A DNA stretch of 64,000 nt from Siphonodentalium dalli (GCA_032622095.1 CP136062.1:136502960-136566959), one strand, 5' to 3'; shown: positions 22,341-34,168, counted from the stretch's first letter. The notes: generated by a model from the letters alone, not told the origin. Numbers and translations: made by a program.

Positions 22341-22679
22341 GGATGCTCCAGGATTGATTGATTGATTGATTGATTGGGGTTTATTGTCGCTTTAGCAACT
22401 AAGGCCATATCACGACATTGCCAGTTTTAGTGGTGGAGGAAACCGCACACTTGCGACTAATCTAACAGTGATTTCAATGGCTGATAAACTCGTCAACCAT
22501 GCGCAGCAAACCACCGGCCATCGGCGAGTAACTGGTAACTCCACCAGATAACGATTTCGAGCTACAAAGTCCACGACGGAAACATGAGGATTTGAACCCT
22601 TATCGCCAGCGCTGGAGGGCGAAACGGCTTGGAGTTGTACCCCTAACCGATTGAGCCACCGAGGCCCCGGATGCTCCAG
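22341..22679 (-). mobile_element. tRNA-derived SINE with 11-bp target duplications
   Basis: The minus-strand SINE body is 22352-22668, flanked by perfect 11-bp direct repeats GGATGCTCCAG (22341-22351 and 22669-22679). Its head has a pol III A box (GTGGCTCAATCGGTTAGGG) and B box (GGTTCAAATCC). A conserved-looking body follows (GGTTTCCTCCACCACTAAAA) and then a tail ending in ATAAACCCC(AATC)n. The ~317-bp length and tail fit molluscan SINEs with a shared central domain (recognition from memory, moderate). It is transcribed by pol III and mobilised by a partner LINE; the tail would match that LINE's 3' end. The clean duplications indicate a fairly recent insertion. Confidence 0.9.
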
Positions 22680-23234
22680 AAAGATCGGTCCATGTCACAC
22701 TCCAACTTTCTTCATAGTAGCCTGTCATTTGTATAAAAAAATGGGTTTCGTAAACAAAATTGGGGATTTCGTGCAATGTAGTTAATCGTAAATCCCATAT
22801 ACTGGAGACATTGGAAACCATTGTTGATAAGCTTCTTATCGATTAGTAGCCTAAAAAATGGCATAACCATAGCAACAGTATGTGGTTTCTGAGAATTCTG
22901 GAAAATGATCATATGTGAATTAGTTTAGTGACAACGGTGGACTTGTTGGTGGATATGGTTATATAATAATACTTGCATGCATACATTCTCCAAGACGAAC
23001 CTCCAGCACTGATCTCAAGAGTCAAGGTGACTATGAAAGGTCAAGTGTTTTATCACTTCATGTGCTATTATTTGTCTTTATGGGGAACCTTTCTCAATTT
23101 ATTGCATCATATTGATATTCTGTTACATTCTGGAGATCATAGCCTTTATTTTTAGACACATATCTTATCCATATGCTGATTATTACTTGTGTGAGAGATT
23201 TTACGAAACATGTGACCAGGCCAATTGGCGACCC
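22680..23234. other. Non-coding gap
   Basis: No gene or repeat is supported. The small frame at 22973-23155 shows no domain. Confidence 0.45.
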
Positions 23235-23825
23235 TTAAAGGGGTACTGTACGCCATTTTCATTAAATTTCCGGTGACAACAACGATCTAATATCGATAAT
23301 ATATAGAAACATAAGTAATTTGAGTCGAAGATGTATTCTGTAAACGCTCAGGTTAATAGGCTATCTTAAAATTTAATAATTTAAAAGTTAATAATTTGAT
23401 ATAAATTGAATTTATGACTGGAGCCATAAAATGGCGTCAATTAAATTACGAATTACCGTAATCAAAAATAGTAATTGAGGGATACTGGATTTTTAAACCG
23501 ATCGCACACACGATCGCTTAAAATATTATGATGATACGGGGAGAACACTCAAGCCACTCACTGACTAGCGACAATACAATAACTTAAATGATTATATGGG
23601 ACTAGTATGCATATAATATAACTTTTATTTGATTCATTTGGTTGAAAACTTTACAAAAATTACTCGACAACGACAATTTGTATTTTTGCATTCCGGTAAA
23701 TTTGTCATCCGTAACATGACTTCGTACTCAACAGACTTTCAAATAATGGAAAAATTGTTACCTTATTCTCCGACTCGGAGACTATAGAAACCAACAACAA
23801 CATTTGGCGTACAGTACCCCTTTAA
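23235..23825. mobile_element. TTAA-flanked TIR element (non-autonomous)
   Basis: AGGGGTACTGTACGCCA at 23239 is inverted as TGGCGTACAGTACCCCT ending at 23821. Both are bounded by TTAA (23235-23238 and 23822-23825). TTAA target duplication is the hallmark of piggyBac-type elements, although some other DNA transposons also target it. The 583-bp body is AT-rich without a transposase frame, so it is a non-autonomous copy. Confidence 0.75.
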
Positions 23826-24815
23826 ACTTAGAAATTGCTCTTCCCGATAGACAATGGCCACACCATTAGTTGGGTGGAAAGAGGACACAATCGTCAATTT
23901 TAAGGGGATAAAATATGATCCGAATAACGTACACCGTTGGCATGGCAACCATTTTGGTGAATCACCTGTTGTTTGTCATACTCTATCCATTATGTATTGC
24001 TAATGACCAGAAACCTCATAAAAATTGTTCGCTGTGCATCTATTTTGATTGGGTCATATACTTGTAAGAACATATAAATTTTATATATGGGTAGATTCAA
24101 AATGCTATCCCCAACAGTATGGTAATAGGACGCTTGTACGCCAATAAAAATAATAATATATATTTAACAACAGTTGAGCATCGATGTTTTTATTTATTTC
24201 CAGATATTGTCGTAGAACAGGGATCAGTTTAGTTGAAGTGCTTTAAAGTTGTCGGCCTGGGATTACTCAAGTACACAATTTAAAATCCATATCTCAGGTA
24301 AAACATCCGCTTTGCGAGAACGACCGAGATGTTGCTATGAAAAATCCGTTTATCAACTATACATCAAATCGGTCGACGTTTGTTCAAGTTATATATCGCG
24401 ATAACGACATTGGCAATGGGCCTTTTGTTTCTGATTGACTGCTTTGAAAAATTCGACTGACTGAACACTGGGAAAGGATAGTTGAACACTATTTCAATAG
24501 AACACAAACAGTATATGTAAGACAGACGTAGAGAGAGAGATAATATAGAGTGAAAGACAAGGTATATAGATGGAGAATGGAGAGAGAGCGCGGGAAGGGA
24601 AAGATGCTTCTTTTATATTTATATTTTGCCTGATAGATATATAGGGTTATTGTTATTAATTTCGGCGTAATGGTTGCGTGTTCGGTCAATGGATATGGAT
24701 TTTGAATGGTTTAAGTGATTAAGCCTCAAGATGAATCAGATTGTATTACTTGTTGTGCTTATCAAATAAGCCCATCTGCAGCCATAAACTATTGTATTGG
24801 TGTTGGGGTCCTTCT
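23826..24815. other. Non-coding gap with a repeat piece
   Basis: About 23930-24110 resembles the ATGGCAACC-containing repeat at 20930-21170. The rest is AT-rich with a GA-rich stretch (about 24525-24600). No gene. Confidence 0.45.
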
Positions 24816-25310
24816 TCATAAAATGTTGGTACATGTGTAAGAAACAAGTATATTATAACGGTATATTTTGAAGGGGGTTACATGTTTGTCCGAAAATGTA
24901 GCCTCAAGAGTTCCGAAATATATCAATGACCTTTTTTTTATAAAAACTGAGAGATTCTTGGTAATTCTTCTGTTGTGGTTATTGAATAGTGCTGCTAACT
25001 TGTTAGCGTTTGGTCTCCGATAATAGTATGGTCCCAGGTATTGTACGCGTATGTCTTGGGGTTCAATACATTTAAGGATTACATGATACTCGTCGCATAT
25101 TTCTGAGTTGCAGAGGGCACATAATCTATCCGAATATGGGGCACTGGTCCACGTGCCATATTCTATTGAGAGTCTATGGTTCCTCGTTCGGAAAAGAAGG
25201 ATGCTTTGCATGACTCTGTGGTTTGTTATTGATAGGTAACTTTCTCGTTCAAATGAGGTCTTGATAATACGATAAGATGCGAATTTACTGGATGTTGCTA
25301 TCGATGACAA
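24816..25310 (-). pseudogene. LINE ORF2 C-terminal fragment
   Basis: An open frame of 164 codons with QSILLFRTRNHRLSIEYG, then CALCNSEICDEYHVILKC (Cys-x2-Cys...His...Cys) and NKLAALFNNHNRRITKNLSVF. This order (RFRTxxHRL, Cys-His knuckle, LF...N...IKNL) is the usual end of the endonuclease-RT protein in many marine invertebrate LINEs. Endonuclease and RT domains are missing, so it is a 5'-truncated insertion or the surviving piece of one. The frame is unbroken over this stretch, so decay is limited. It may be partly active as a template but cannot encode a working enzyme. Confidence 0.75.
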
Positions 25311-25589
25311 CTAATTGTGCTTGGCATGCTCATCGATACTCATTCTCATGATAGCATTATGTATTCAAGCAAGTGTACTAGTCATCATAATTATAAACCT
25401 GTGGATATATATACATAATCATAATATTTAATGAACATTGAAGTCACTTCCGACATATATATTAGCTTACCACTAAATCCGTTTTATGTTAATGTTCTAA
25501 TTGGACGCTAGGCCATTGGAAATGCATACATGGATGCTCATGCAGTTCCATATTCGTCAAATGTGTTAGCGTTCATGAATAACTCGTTC

Positions 25590-26490
25590 GGACGTTAGAA
25601 CGATCAACCAATTAGTTTGTAAAAGTGGTCAATATTAGCCAGTTTCTTTGCTAAAGACGTAAGCCTACATCCTTCTCGAAATTTGAATGCCATTGTGCGC
25701 AAATTTCACCGTTTAATCTTCTAGTCTATTCCAGACAAAGCAATTTTCCAAGTAGATTTGGAGAGCTTCTATGAGTACAATGGCCTTTCCTATAGAACGT
25801 TAATGTCAATAGAACGTTGTTTGATAAACCAACGGCTAATTATGGACCCCTCTACAATTCTGATCTCTCATGATAATCCAGCGACAAAAAGGGCACCAGT
25901 CTCATAAGAGACATATACAACATCACAAAACAACAGGTATGTATTGGACAGTAAACGCCCTTTGTGCTTGTCGTGTTTAGTAACTCATTCAACGTTCTTT
26001 TTAAATATTTTAGAGTTTGCGAGTTGTTAGTCTTGGATCTGATGTTAGAATAATGAACCAATTAGTGTGTAAAAGTGGTCAATATCAGCCAGTTTCTTTG
26101 CAAAAGACATAAAGGTTACATCCTTCTAGAAAATTTAATTGTCATTGTGTTTCGCAAATTTAACGGTTTATTGTTCTAGTTTATTCTAAGCAAAGTCATT
26201 ATCAAGGTAGACCTGGAGAGCTTCGATAGGCATTATGGTATTTCCCATAGAAATTTAATTTCAATAGAACGTTGTTTGATAAACTAAAGGCTAATTTTGG
26301 ACCACTCTCCAAATCTGACCTTTCACGATAATCGAGCCATAACAAAAGGCCACCAACCTCATATGAGCGATATACAACATCACAGCACAACAGGTGTGTC
26401 TTGGAGGTAGTAAGCGCCCTTTGTGTTTGTCGTGTCGAGTTATTCATTCAAAGTTTTTCAATTAAACATTAAAAGTTCTCTTCCTGCTGG
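25590..26490. repeat. Tandem duplication, unit about 450 bp
   Basis: Segments from about 25606 and about 26052 align for most of their length (AACCAATTAGTTTGTAAAAG / AACCAATTAGTGTGTAAAAG; CCAGTTTCTTTGC; TGATAAACYAAMGGCTAATT), with many substitutions, so the duplication is old. Both carry a minus-strand GGGCG(T/C)TTAC...CACCTGTTG block that resembles 30940-31045 on the plus strand. Confidence 0.7.
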
Positions 26491-27860
26491 ATCGGTAAAA
26501 AGCGACATTAGCCAGTCAATATAGGTGATCGTGAATATGTGGCAGTGAGGCTCAAATTGCCTCTACTCCTATCGTTAAGGCTACATACACATACAGACAA
26601 TACGTTTACAACTTAAAGTCTGAAAGTAACGGTATGACATGTTCAGACTAAAACCGGACCATTGTCATGTGCACATAAATTATAAGTACTTGTAATAGCG
26701 TGTGTACCCCTCCCTTCTCACACCCCTGAATCGAACGGAAATTTGATGGAAACAATTTGATGGCGACAAAATGTTTCACCAAATGTTTGGTTGGTATCCG
26801 TGGTGCATGTCATATATATATATATATACCAGCCAGATAAACATGTATCACTTAACATGGCCTATGAATAAACCCACTTGTATGACATGTTATAATCGAT
26901 ATATATACAATCAAATACATACAACTGAGCAGTATTTGTTACGTGCTTCATTTTGTACGTATGCATATAAATTGTATACTAGCAGTTATTATGTATATAT
27001 GCAAAATTATTATGTTGGGTTTTATGTTTGAACATATAGGCCGGAGTCATCATCTCCAGTTTAAACATCCGAGTTAAACCTGGTTTTAGACCTACATTGG
27101 TGGTCAAAGGGCGCATCTTGTCGTTCAGTTGTCATTTAGTTGATAACTCTATTCGATGGTATGAACATGCAGTCAAACTACCTTGTTACCAATCAGAACA
27201 ATGTGCAGGCCGATAAAACGCTTATTGACACGCCATAAATTATCGCGAGCGATATGTATTCATTGAGAAACAAGTATCGCTCATGGACCACTAATCCATT
27301 CTTATTCTGCGTTTAAACAAATCTGCCAAAGGGCATGTCTCTCGACGCGAGTTTCACCACTTTGTTTGTGGTTTTCCGCAAGATGCTTTACCCGAAAAGA
27401 CAAAAGTTGGTGTGTTTACATGTATGTTTATATAGACATAGTATGAGATCTGTCTATCTATCCGTCCGTCCGTTCGCAATTTTTCGTCCTAACCCCAGAA
27501 CCGCTGTTGTGGGTTAAGTAACTAGATAGAACAAGTTGTAACGAGCACATTTGTTTATTGTTTTGTGTCTACTGATCGCCGCCAAAAGAGTAGCCGTTAA
27601 CGTGTCACTTGCAACACTTAGGAAACAGCCGTCCACACCATACTGTGCCATAACCAATAAAAAATCGAAGACTGCCCTCCTGCAATGTTTTTTTGTTCTT
27701 GAGGACACAATTGTCCCGCTTATTCACGCTGTTGGGGTAGGATTGTAATATATGACAACTTCAGAAATTAGCAGTCTTCCGGGGACTTAGTATCGAACGT
27801 GTTTTTATTTTTGAAAACAATGAAAACTGGTTCAGCCAGTTACAGAGGTGTGTTGACGAT
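26491..27860. other. Non-coding gap
   Basis: Includes (TA)n near 26813-26828. The small frames at 26771-27031 and 27335-27748 have no recognisable domain. I see no supportable gene. Confidence 0.45.
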
Positions 27861-27899
27861 TTAAATGCAGACGGGGAACCACAGTGCAGTTATATTTGT

Positions 27900-28400
27900 C
27901 GTTAACTTCCTGTTGATCTCTCCAAGACAAAATCCATACATGGGAATGACATGACCACCATCCGATTTTAAATGTGTGGAATCGAATAACTTTATTCTCA
28001 ATACTTGGATGCCATATGAGTTTGTTATTTTGTGCATAATATTAGATAATCCTTTAATCAAAAACAATCATTTTTAGAACTGGAATTGCAAACAAATATC
28101 TTCGATCTGAATTGGGTGGGGGTGGCGAATAACTGTATTCTTCAAACTTGGGGTGGCGAATAACATTGGTCTTTAAACTCCGACGTAGATACGTTTCTAA
28201 CTTTTTGTATTTGATTAGACGATCCTTCATTCATAAACAATCATTTCATAGAACTGGAAGTCGAATTGCGAATAAAAATCTGCGATCTGAAATTATGTAT
28301 TGGTTGGTGGGTTGGCGGGGTGGTGAATAACTTTATTCTTAATACTTGGATATCAGATAAGTTTCTTATGCTGTACATTACATTAGTCGATTTACAATAG
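27900..28400. repeat. Degenerate direct repeats, about 180-260 bp apart
   Basis: AACAATCATTT with TAGAACTGGAA and TCGATCTGAA / TGCGATCTGAA occurs at about 28062-28115 and 28235-28290. GGTGGCGAATAACT occurs at 28120 and 28151, and a related GGTGGTGAATAACTTTATTC at 28319. AATAACTTTATTCTCAATAC (27984 on) and AATAACTTTATTCTTAATAC (28326 on) also match. Confidence 0.55.
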
Positions 28401-28429
28401 AGCCCAATTATTTAGCACAACCCATCCTG

Positions 28430-29260
28430 ATGTTGAAAATGAACATGCCATGCTGCTACTAAGAAAAGTATACAAGGAACCAGTTTTTGAACAGTTGCCC
28501 CCACACTAGTGAAATCTATTTCATTCCTTGTATTGTCTTTAAGGTGTTTGATGAATGTTAATTAACCATAGAGTTAGAGATAGAACAAAATTTATTAAGG
28601 TTAACGAGCCATACAGCTCTAACGGCAAAATGAACAATGACCGTTTTCAACTATATCGGGTCTTGCGTACAATGTTATAAATCTATATTTTATCTGACAA
28701 CCATAGAGGTCACGTGACATTAAACCACATTAAATCACACCAACATCATAGTGAAATCTATTTCATTCCTTGTATTGTCTTTAAGGTGTTTGATGAATGT
28801 CAATTAACCATAGAGTTAGAACAAAATTGATGAAGGTTAACTAGCCATACAGCTATAACGGCAAAATGAACAATGACCGTTTTCAACTATATCGGGTCTT
28901 GCGTACAATGTTATAAATCTATATTTTGTCTGAGTTAAACAACCCACAATGTTAACTCCAACCTTCCTGAGCACATCTGCTGTTTCGACTGAACCAGTAA
29001 ACAATAAAGGCAAGTGAACCGGATGATTTGGGGATATATGGCGGCTATTTGGGGTAGATTTGGTCAAAAACATGCACAAAAATCCTCGAAAATATCCTGA
29101 TTTTTGCTTAAGATGGCAGCCATCTTGGATTTGGAGATCACGTGACATTAAAACATTGGAATAGAGTGCAATTTCGATGTTGAAAATATGCATGCCATGC
29201 TTCTACTAAAAAGTATACAAGGAACCAGTTTTTGAACAGTTGCCCCAACCCTAGTAAATG
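28430..29260. repeat. Interleaved direct duplications
   Basis: Block A, 28508-28690, recurs almost intact at 28751-28930 (GTGAAATCTATTTCATTCCT ... TATCGGGTCTTGCGTACAAT). Block B, 28432-28500, recurs at about 29178-29245 (AAGTATACAAGGAACCAGTT, TTGAACAGTTGCCCC). GGTCACGTGACATTAAA also occurs near 28710 and 29135. The order B-A-A-B suggests nested duplication events. Confidence 0.75.
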
Positions 29261-29344
29261 TCCCGTAGTAATATGGAAATCATTATTAATTTTGTTTAAC
29301 CCCAACGGTTTCGTGATCATTTTACCTTAATAAAAATATGATAT

Positions 29345-30050
29345 ATGTATCGCGCATGGACCTCAACATTGCACTTTTTGTTGCTAAATCGGCTGCGTGG
29401 TCAGCACCATGGCAGTCACAGGGGACTGAATTCTCGTGCGGTGCCGCACAGCGGGCATCTATATAGGACAGGGAGGCAACCATATAACCCGTTCCATATT
29501 TTCGAAAATAGGGCTGAAGTCGTGCATGGAGTGTCAAAATAGCCCCTTTTGATACTAAATCGGCTGCGTGGCCAGATCCATGGCGGCCACCCGGGAATTC
29601 TTGCATTTTCGTGCGGTGCCACCCAGCGGGCATCTATAGGACAGGGACGTGACTATATAGCCCCTTCAAAATATTCGAAAATTGGTCTGAAGTCGTGCAT
29701 GGAGACCAAATAGCACGTTTTGTTACTAAATCGGCTGCGTAGCCAGAACCATGGCGGCACCCTGGAATCCTGGCATTGCCGTGCGGTGCCACCGAGCGGG
29801 CATCTTATATATGACAGGGGCACGACCATATATATACACGGAAGGATTCCCTTGTGACTGCAATGGTTCTGGCCACGCAGCCGATTTAGCAACAAAAATT
29901 GCAATGTTGAGCTCCGTGCACAACTTCAGCCCAATTATCGAACATTTGGAAGGGGTTATATGGTTGCGTCCCTGTCCCGTTGACGCCCACCGAGTGGCAC
30001 CGCATGCAAATGCAAGGATTCCCGGGAGGCCGCCATGCTTCTAGCTACGT
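29345..30050. repeat. Satellite array, period about 171 bp, with an inversion
   Basis: Three direct units carry CTAAATCGGCTGCGTGG or a variant ending at about 29400, 29571 and 29742. Each also has GTGCGGTGCC, GCGGGCATCT and GAAGTCGTGCATGGA. After about 29845 the units run in reverse complement (CCACGCAGCCGATTTAGCAA at 29872, GAGTGGCACCGCATGCAAAT at about 29993). The ORFs through here are read-through of the satellite. Confidence 0.85.
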
Positions 30051-30350
30051 AATCATGTTTATGGGCTGCGAAACGGTTTTCAAAAACATTTCTTTGTTTT
30101 TTTGTAACATCTCCCAGTCTGTTGTTGAAAATACGTAAGAGTTTTAGGTCCTGATGGATCTGGGTTTTCTCTATCCATATTGTCGATTTAATTGTTTAAA
30201 TACCAGAGGAGCAGATGGTGGCGATTTTCTGCTATGTCTATATAGTGGTATAAACGATACGACGTCACGATATCGGGAAGAGAAGTCCCAGAACCCAAGA
30301 TACTGGCAGGTATACCACGATGAGATCAGTGAAACCCACTTGAAATCCTA

Positions 30351-31976
30351 AACGCTCTGTATAGTCACACCGACTATCGACCCATTGGCCAAAGCCGGGA
30401 CTATAGCCTATAGTACATGTATGAGGTGGCGCGGCTTTTCCAAATTAATTGTCAACACACCTCATCCCACACGGACAACATCTTCATGTATACGGTATTT
30501 TTATTTGTTTATATCTGCATTAAGTATACACTAATACTATAAAACAAGTTGATTATACGGTGACAGTCTTGATTTCTTGTTTACACTCAGACAGGATGTC
30601 ATCCGGAAAACTAGCAATTTATTTGTGCCTAATATTCAGCCAACTTAAGTCGGACAACGATTCCAACATTTATAACCAAAATATGCAATATATGTATATA
30701 GTCATTCTCCAAGACAATGCCAATTTGTATTGTAATAATCAATCGGATAGGAATTTCATGAAAGCATTGTCATTCTGTGTACGTAGCATCAATTATAAGA
30801 CTGGAGCTATATTTCAGCCTTTTCTATACATGCCCAGCGATACCTATATCGATTGGCATGTGTCCCTCGTCAAAGTTTCAACAGGAAGGGGATCCGGATG
30901 TTGAAATGTAAACCGTTGAAAGAAGCACTCAATGTGATAACTACAAAAGGCTTTTACCACCCAAGGCGCACCTGTTATTCTGGAAATCCATATATTAATC
31001 TTATGAGACTGGTGGCAGCGAACAGAATTGGAGAGGTGATTAAAAATAACTCTATAGATACTGACACACAATGTTCTGTTGAAATGAATCTCCTAATTGA
31101 AAATACCGCTAGGTTTATCGACGCTCCGTGGGTCTACTTGGATAGATCTTGAAACTTATGATGCAGAATAGCTTTTACCTCCCTTTAACTCAATTGGAAA
31201 TTAATTGGTTAATCTTGGCATATATCACAAAGAAATGGGTTCATCGTCCAAACCATGACTAAAACGCACACTGCCATACATATTTAATAGAAAGCATTTT
31301 TGACATAGCATCATACATCCTGGGACCCAACTTTAGCCCGAGCCTGTGTACATATTCCGTCATTTTCTAGTCATTTTTTTTTTTAATTTGGCACAGATAT
31401 TAAACATCGTTGGAACCTGCAATTCTGAGTTTGGTTGGAACCATTTTTGTCGAGTTCTTGTCATTTTTGCCGACTTTTCTAGCTCGTTAGCGCAATAACT
31501 TGAACAAATATTAACCGATTTTAACAATGTTTTGCGTAAGAGCTATTTAAAAAAAATTCGAAAACCAGACTTATCCGATCTTTTCTACCGCAATTATGGC
31601 CCCTAGTTTGACGAATTTTCTTGATTTTCAACATTTGAGGTTTCCGGATGATGACATTTATTCCGGACATATCCAATCCTTCAGTTAGCCACCGTCTCCA
31701 GGGACATTGTGGTCGGTCGACCTTTTATTTAATATGATTTGGTGTATCATTTCTAGATGAAGACAATCCAACTCGACCACCCATCGGACACTTGAATTAT
31801 TCTAAACCACACAACTATCGGCATTGCCGCGCCGTATATATCAGTACCCGATTCCTAGATTATATCCACGGTCCCCACACTACTTTCCCACCCATCGGAA
31901 ACATGAATTATCAAAAAAATGCTCTTCATTGTTCGGTCCACAAAATTTTAGGAGACAACGATACGATTAGGTGCCA
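30351..31976. other. Gap with a coding-like repeat piece
   Basis: Frames at 30560-30904 and 30853-31152 are open but show no domain. The stretch 30935-31045 (TTKGFYHPRRTC...NLMRLV) resembles, in translation and DNA, minus-strand parts of the duplication at 25590-26490 (STKGVYCPIHTC...SLMRLV), so it is a multicopy sequence. A short duplication (CACCCATCGGA) lies near 31780-31900. Confidence 0.5.
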
Positions 31977-32352
31977 TTAACTTAGGCTGAATAGGTCACT
32001 CTCACCGGTTTTCTGTGATAAAGTTACCCAGGTTCCTAATTTTGTGATAAAGTTACCCAGGTTGGTGAGAATTGTGATAAAGTTACCCAGGTTAAGCAAA
32101 TCTCACAATATCAACTCGATTTAAAAGTGACAGAGGGGAATATTGTTCAGTTTTGGCAAGTAATAGCCCTTATCAAGCATAAATTAAGACATATCACAAA
32201 AATCAATAATTTGTTGCTAAACATGAACTATTATTAACCTGGGTAACTTTATCACATTCTTCTCCAACCTGGGTAACTTTATCACAATTTCAGGAACCTG
32301 GGTAACTTTGTCACAGAAAACCGATGAGAGTGACCTATTCAGCTTAACTTAG
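31977..32352. mobile_element. MULE-like MITE with 9-bp target duplication and motif triplets
   Basis: The element is 31986-32343 (358 bp). Direct repeats TTAACTTAG (31977-31985 and 32344-32352) flank it. TIRs of about 115 bp begin GCTGAATAGGTCACTCTCA. Each arm contains three copies of GTGATAAAGTTACCCAGGTT (all one way on the left, inverted on the right). A 9-bp duplication with long TIRs fits Mutator-like elements. The ~130-bp centre is AT-rich and non-coding. Confidence 0.88.
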
Positions 32353-33000
32353 CAGGTATAATTCCATGCGCATTAAGATTCGTCGACTAAGATTGTTACA
32401 AGTAACACCACCAGGGAGATACAGCTCCACCTATGTAGCCTCTGATGTCTACATATATAGAGTACGGTACATACAGTTTGCATTGGTGTGTGGCACCGTG
32501 GTACGGTATATATCATCTCATTCAAAACCAGCTAAATAATCTTTTAATTCTTATTTTTTTTTAAACACAGATTCACCCATATTAGCATTGCACTGTATCA
32601 ACCCAATTTATTGTGCTGTAATGCCGTTGAAGGTTTTTTGTGAGTTTGTCAGTAGCTTCATATCTGCCCTTACACAAGTTCCATGAATTCCGTTACTAGT
32701 TCCCAGACCAACCCCAGTTTCTAGTTCCCAGTTCTCATAATATGATAACAATCGTTACTGAATCGCCCACATGTATGTATGCGTAATCACAGCAGCTACG
32801 GTGTCATCCTTTCTGGATTCTTCTTGTGCCGCGACTAGTCCATGAGGAATCTAATGGTGTGGTTTATAGACGTCAATAGTGGCGCCATTTGAGTCAGGGA
32901 TGCATGGAAGGGGAGAGGTGCACAATAATTAATAAACCTGTTTAGCGCCGATTTCCACAAAGTTGATACACATTCTTCTCTATGAAACGAGGAATCTAAT
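32353..33000. other. Non-coding gap
   Basis: No gene. Short duplicated phrases (TAGTTCCCAG) near 32700 and 32720. Nothing else supported. Confidence 0.45.
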
Positions 33001-33690
33001 CGTGTGCTTTCAAGATGGCAAAAGTGGCGCTATTTGAGTCAGGGGTGCAGTGCAGGGAGAGGGGTACCAAAATCGCACTTCCGCAAAAAGCCAATTTGGC
33101 ATTTTTGGCGGATATGTTTTTCGGTGGTTACCATGGCAACCATGGGCTTTCTCTAGCATGGCATGATATCCAAATCCACAAGATATCACCTCAGGATATT
33201 GTATACAAAGTTTGTTGCTTTTACCTTAAAATGCACGATTCACCCTTTTTTTGACACGGAGCCGCCCTACTAATACGCCGCTTCTGTATACGCGCATGCT
33301 TCACGTTAATGGTAGGATAATAGACACAAGGGGAACTGCAGAAATTCACCTTTTTACCATCCCTCGGCAATTGGACAAATTTAGGGCTATCGGAAATTTA
33401 CGCTCTTCGGAGACAATATTCGGTGTTTAAAAATTTATCAAATGCTATGTATATGAATGGGTCTGATTGGAGTTTGTGCACAAACTCCAATCAGACCCAT
33501 TCATATACATAGCATTTGATAAATTTTTAAACACCGAATATTGTCTCCGAAGAGCGTAAATTTCCAGTTTGAATCCGACTCAGTAGCAATGGCGGATATG
33601 TTTCTCTAAATTCACCACCCATACAGCTTACCATGCATGTACCTTTATTTTACCGTAGGCCTACTTGAGTTTACTATCATTAAAAATCGG
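33001..33690. repeat. Dispersed repeat, inverted copy at 37370-37830, carrying a perfect palindrome
   Basis: 33253-33390 (CGTTAATGGTAGGATAATAG, CCATCCCTCGGCAATTGGAC) and 33566-33700 (AATGGCGGATATGTTTCTCT, AATCGGTCAAACGATCAACT) are found in reverse complement at 37640-37760 and 37390-37485. The part between differs: here it is the 174-bp palindrome, there it is a single arm plus about 80 bp of other sequence. 33120-33150 has GGTTACCATGGCAACC. Confidence 0.8.
33392..33565. repeat. Perfect 174-bp palindrome, no spacer
   Basis: The left arm 33392-33478 and the right arm 33479-33565 are exact reverse complements over 87 bp (GGAAATTTACGCTCTTCGGA ... TCCGAAGAGCGTAAATTTCC), centred on TTTGTGCACAAA. 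A single diverged copy of the arm is at about 37487-37573. Confidence 0.95.
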
Positions 33691-33856
33691 TCAAACGATC
33701 AACTAAACATCTAGCGCTCAGGGATTTCTTGTCGGCTAATAATTTATTTACTCATAAAATCAACACATCGTCAGTAATCAATTTCTATAGAGGAGAAATC
33801 TGTCGATAATTCAAACTTTTTTTTCATTTTTTGTTTACGAATCACGCAGCGCCTCA

Positions 33857-33960
33857 TTTTAATATTCATTATGACCTGACCTTTCCATGACTGCAATAGT
33901 AGAAACAGCCAATCACCGCTCAGTATTAGAATCGAGGTCAGGTCATAATGAATATTAAAA
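33857..33960. mobile_element. 104-bp foldback MITE
   Basis: Perfect 26-bp terminal inverted repeats beginning TTTTAATATTCATTATGACC enclose a 52-bp centre. There is no coding capacity. A clear target duplication is not evident. Confidence 0.7.
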
Positions 33961-34041
33961 AATTCTGAATGCAAAAAAATTATGGGCGCAGTGCGTGTTA
34001 ATTCAGCTGAAGTTAAGTTGAGATAAAAATAATATTATCCA

Positions 34042-34168
34042 TCATGACCTGGGGTGTGGGGATGGAAAGATCTCACCCGAGGGACAAGATATTTCGGCCG
34101 ATTGTTCGGACCCAATAGCTGGCCCCGAAGATGAGATTTTTCTATGCCCACATCTCAGGTCATAATTG
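34042..34168. repeat. Imperfect foldback element
   Basis: CATGACCTGGGGTGTGGGGA is approximately inverted as TGCCCACATCTCAGGTCATA. Inner arms (AAGATCTCAC / GATGAGATTTTTCT) also pair. Length is about 125 bp. The frame at 34042-34224 is only a read through this hairpin. Confidence 0.55.

Noticed and set aside
22570-22668. Functional tRNA gene
   Set aside because: A and B boxes are present but there is no plausible full cloverleaf, and it continues into a SINE body and tail with flanking duplications.
29322-29923. Several overlapping small proteins on both strands
   Set aside because: All lie in the 171-bp satellite and repeat with its period.
29345-30050. Human-type alpha satellite because of the 171-bp period
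   Set aside because: The sequence does not resemble it; the shared length is most likely nucleosome-related or coincidental.
30560-31152. Two overlapping plus-strand frames as a host gene
   Set aside because: No domain, no splice support, and part of the sequence is a multicopy repeat; kept only as a note in the gap entry.
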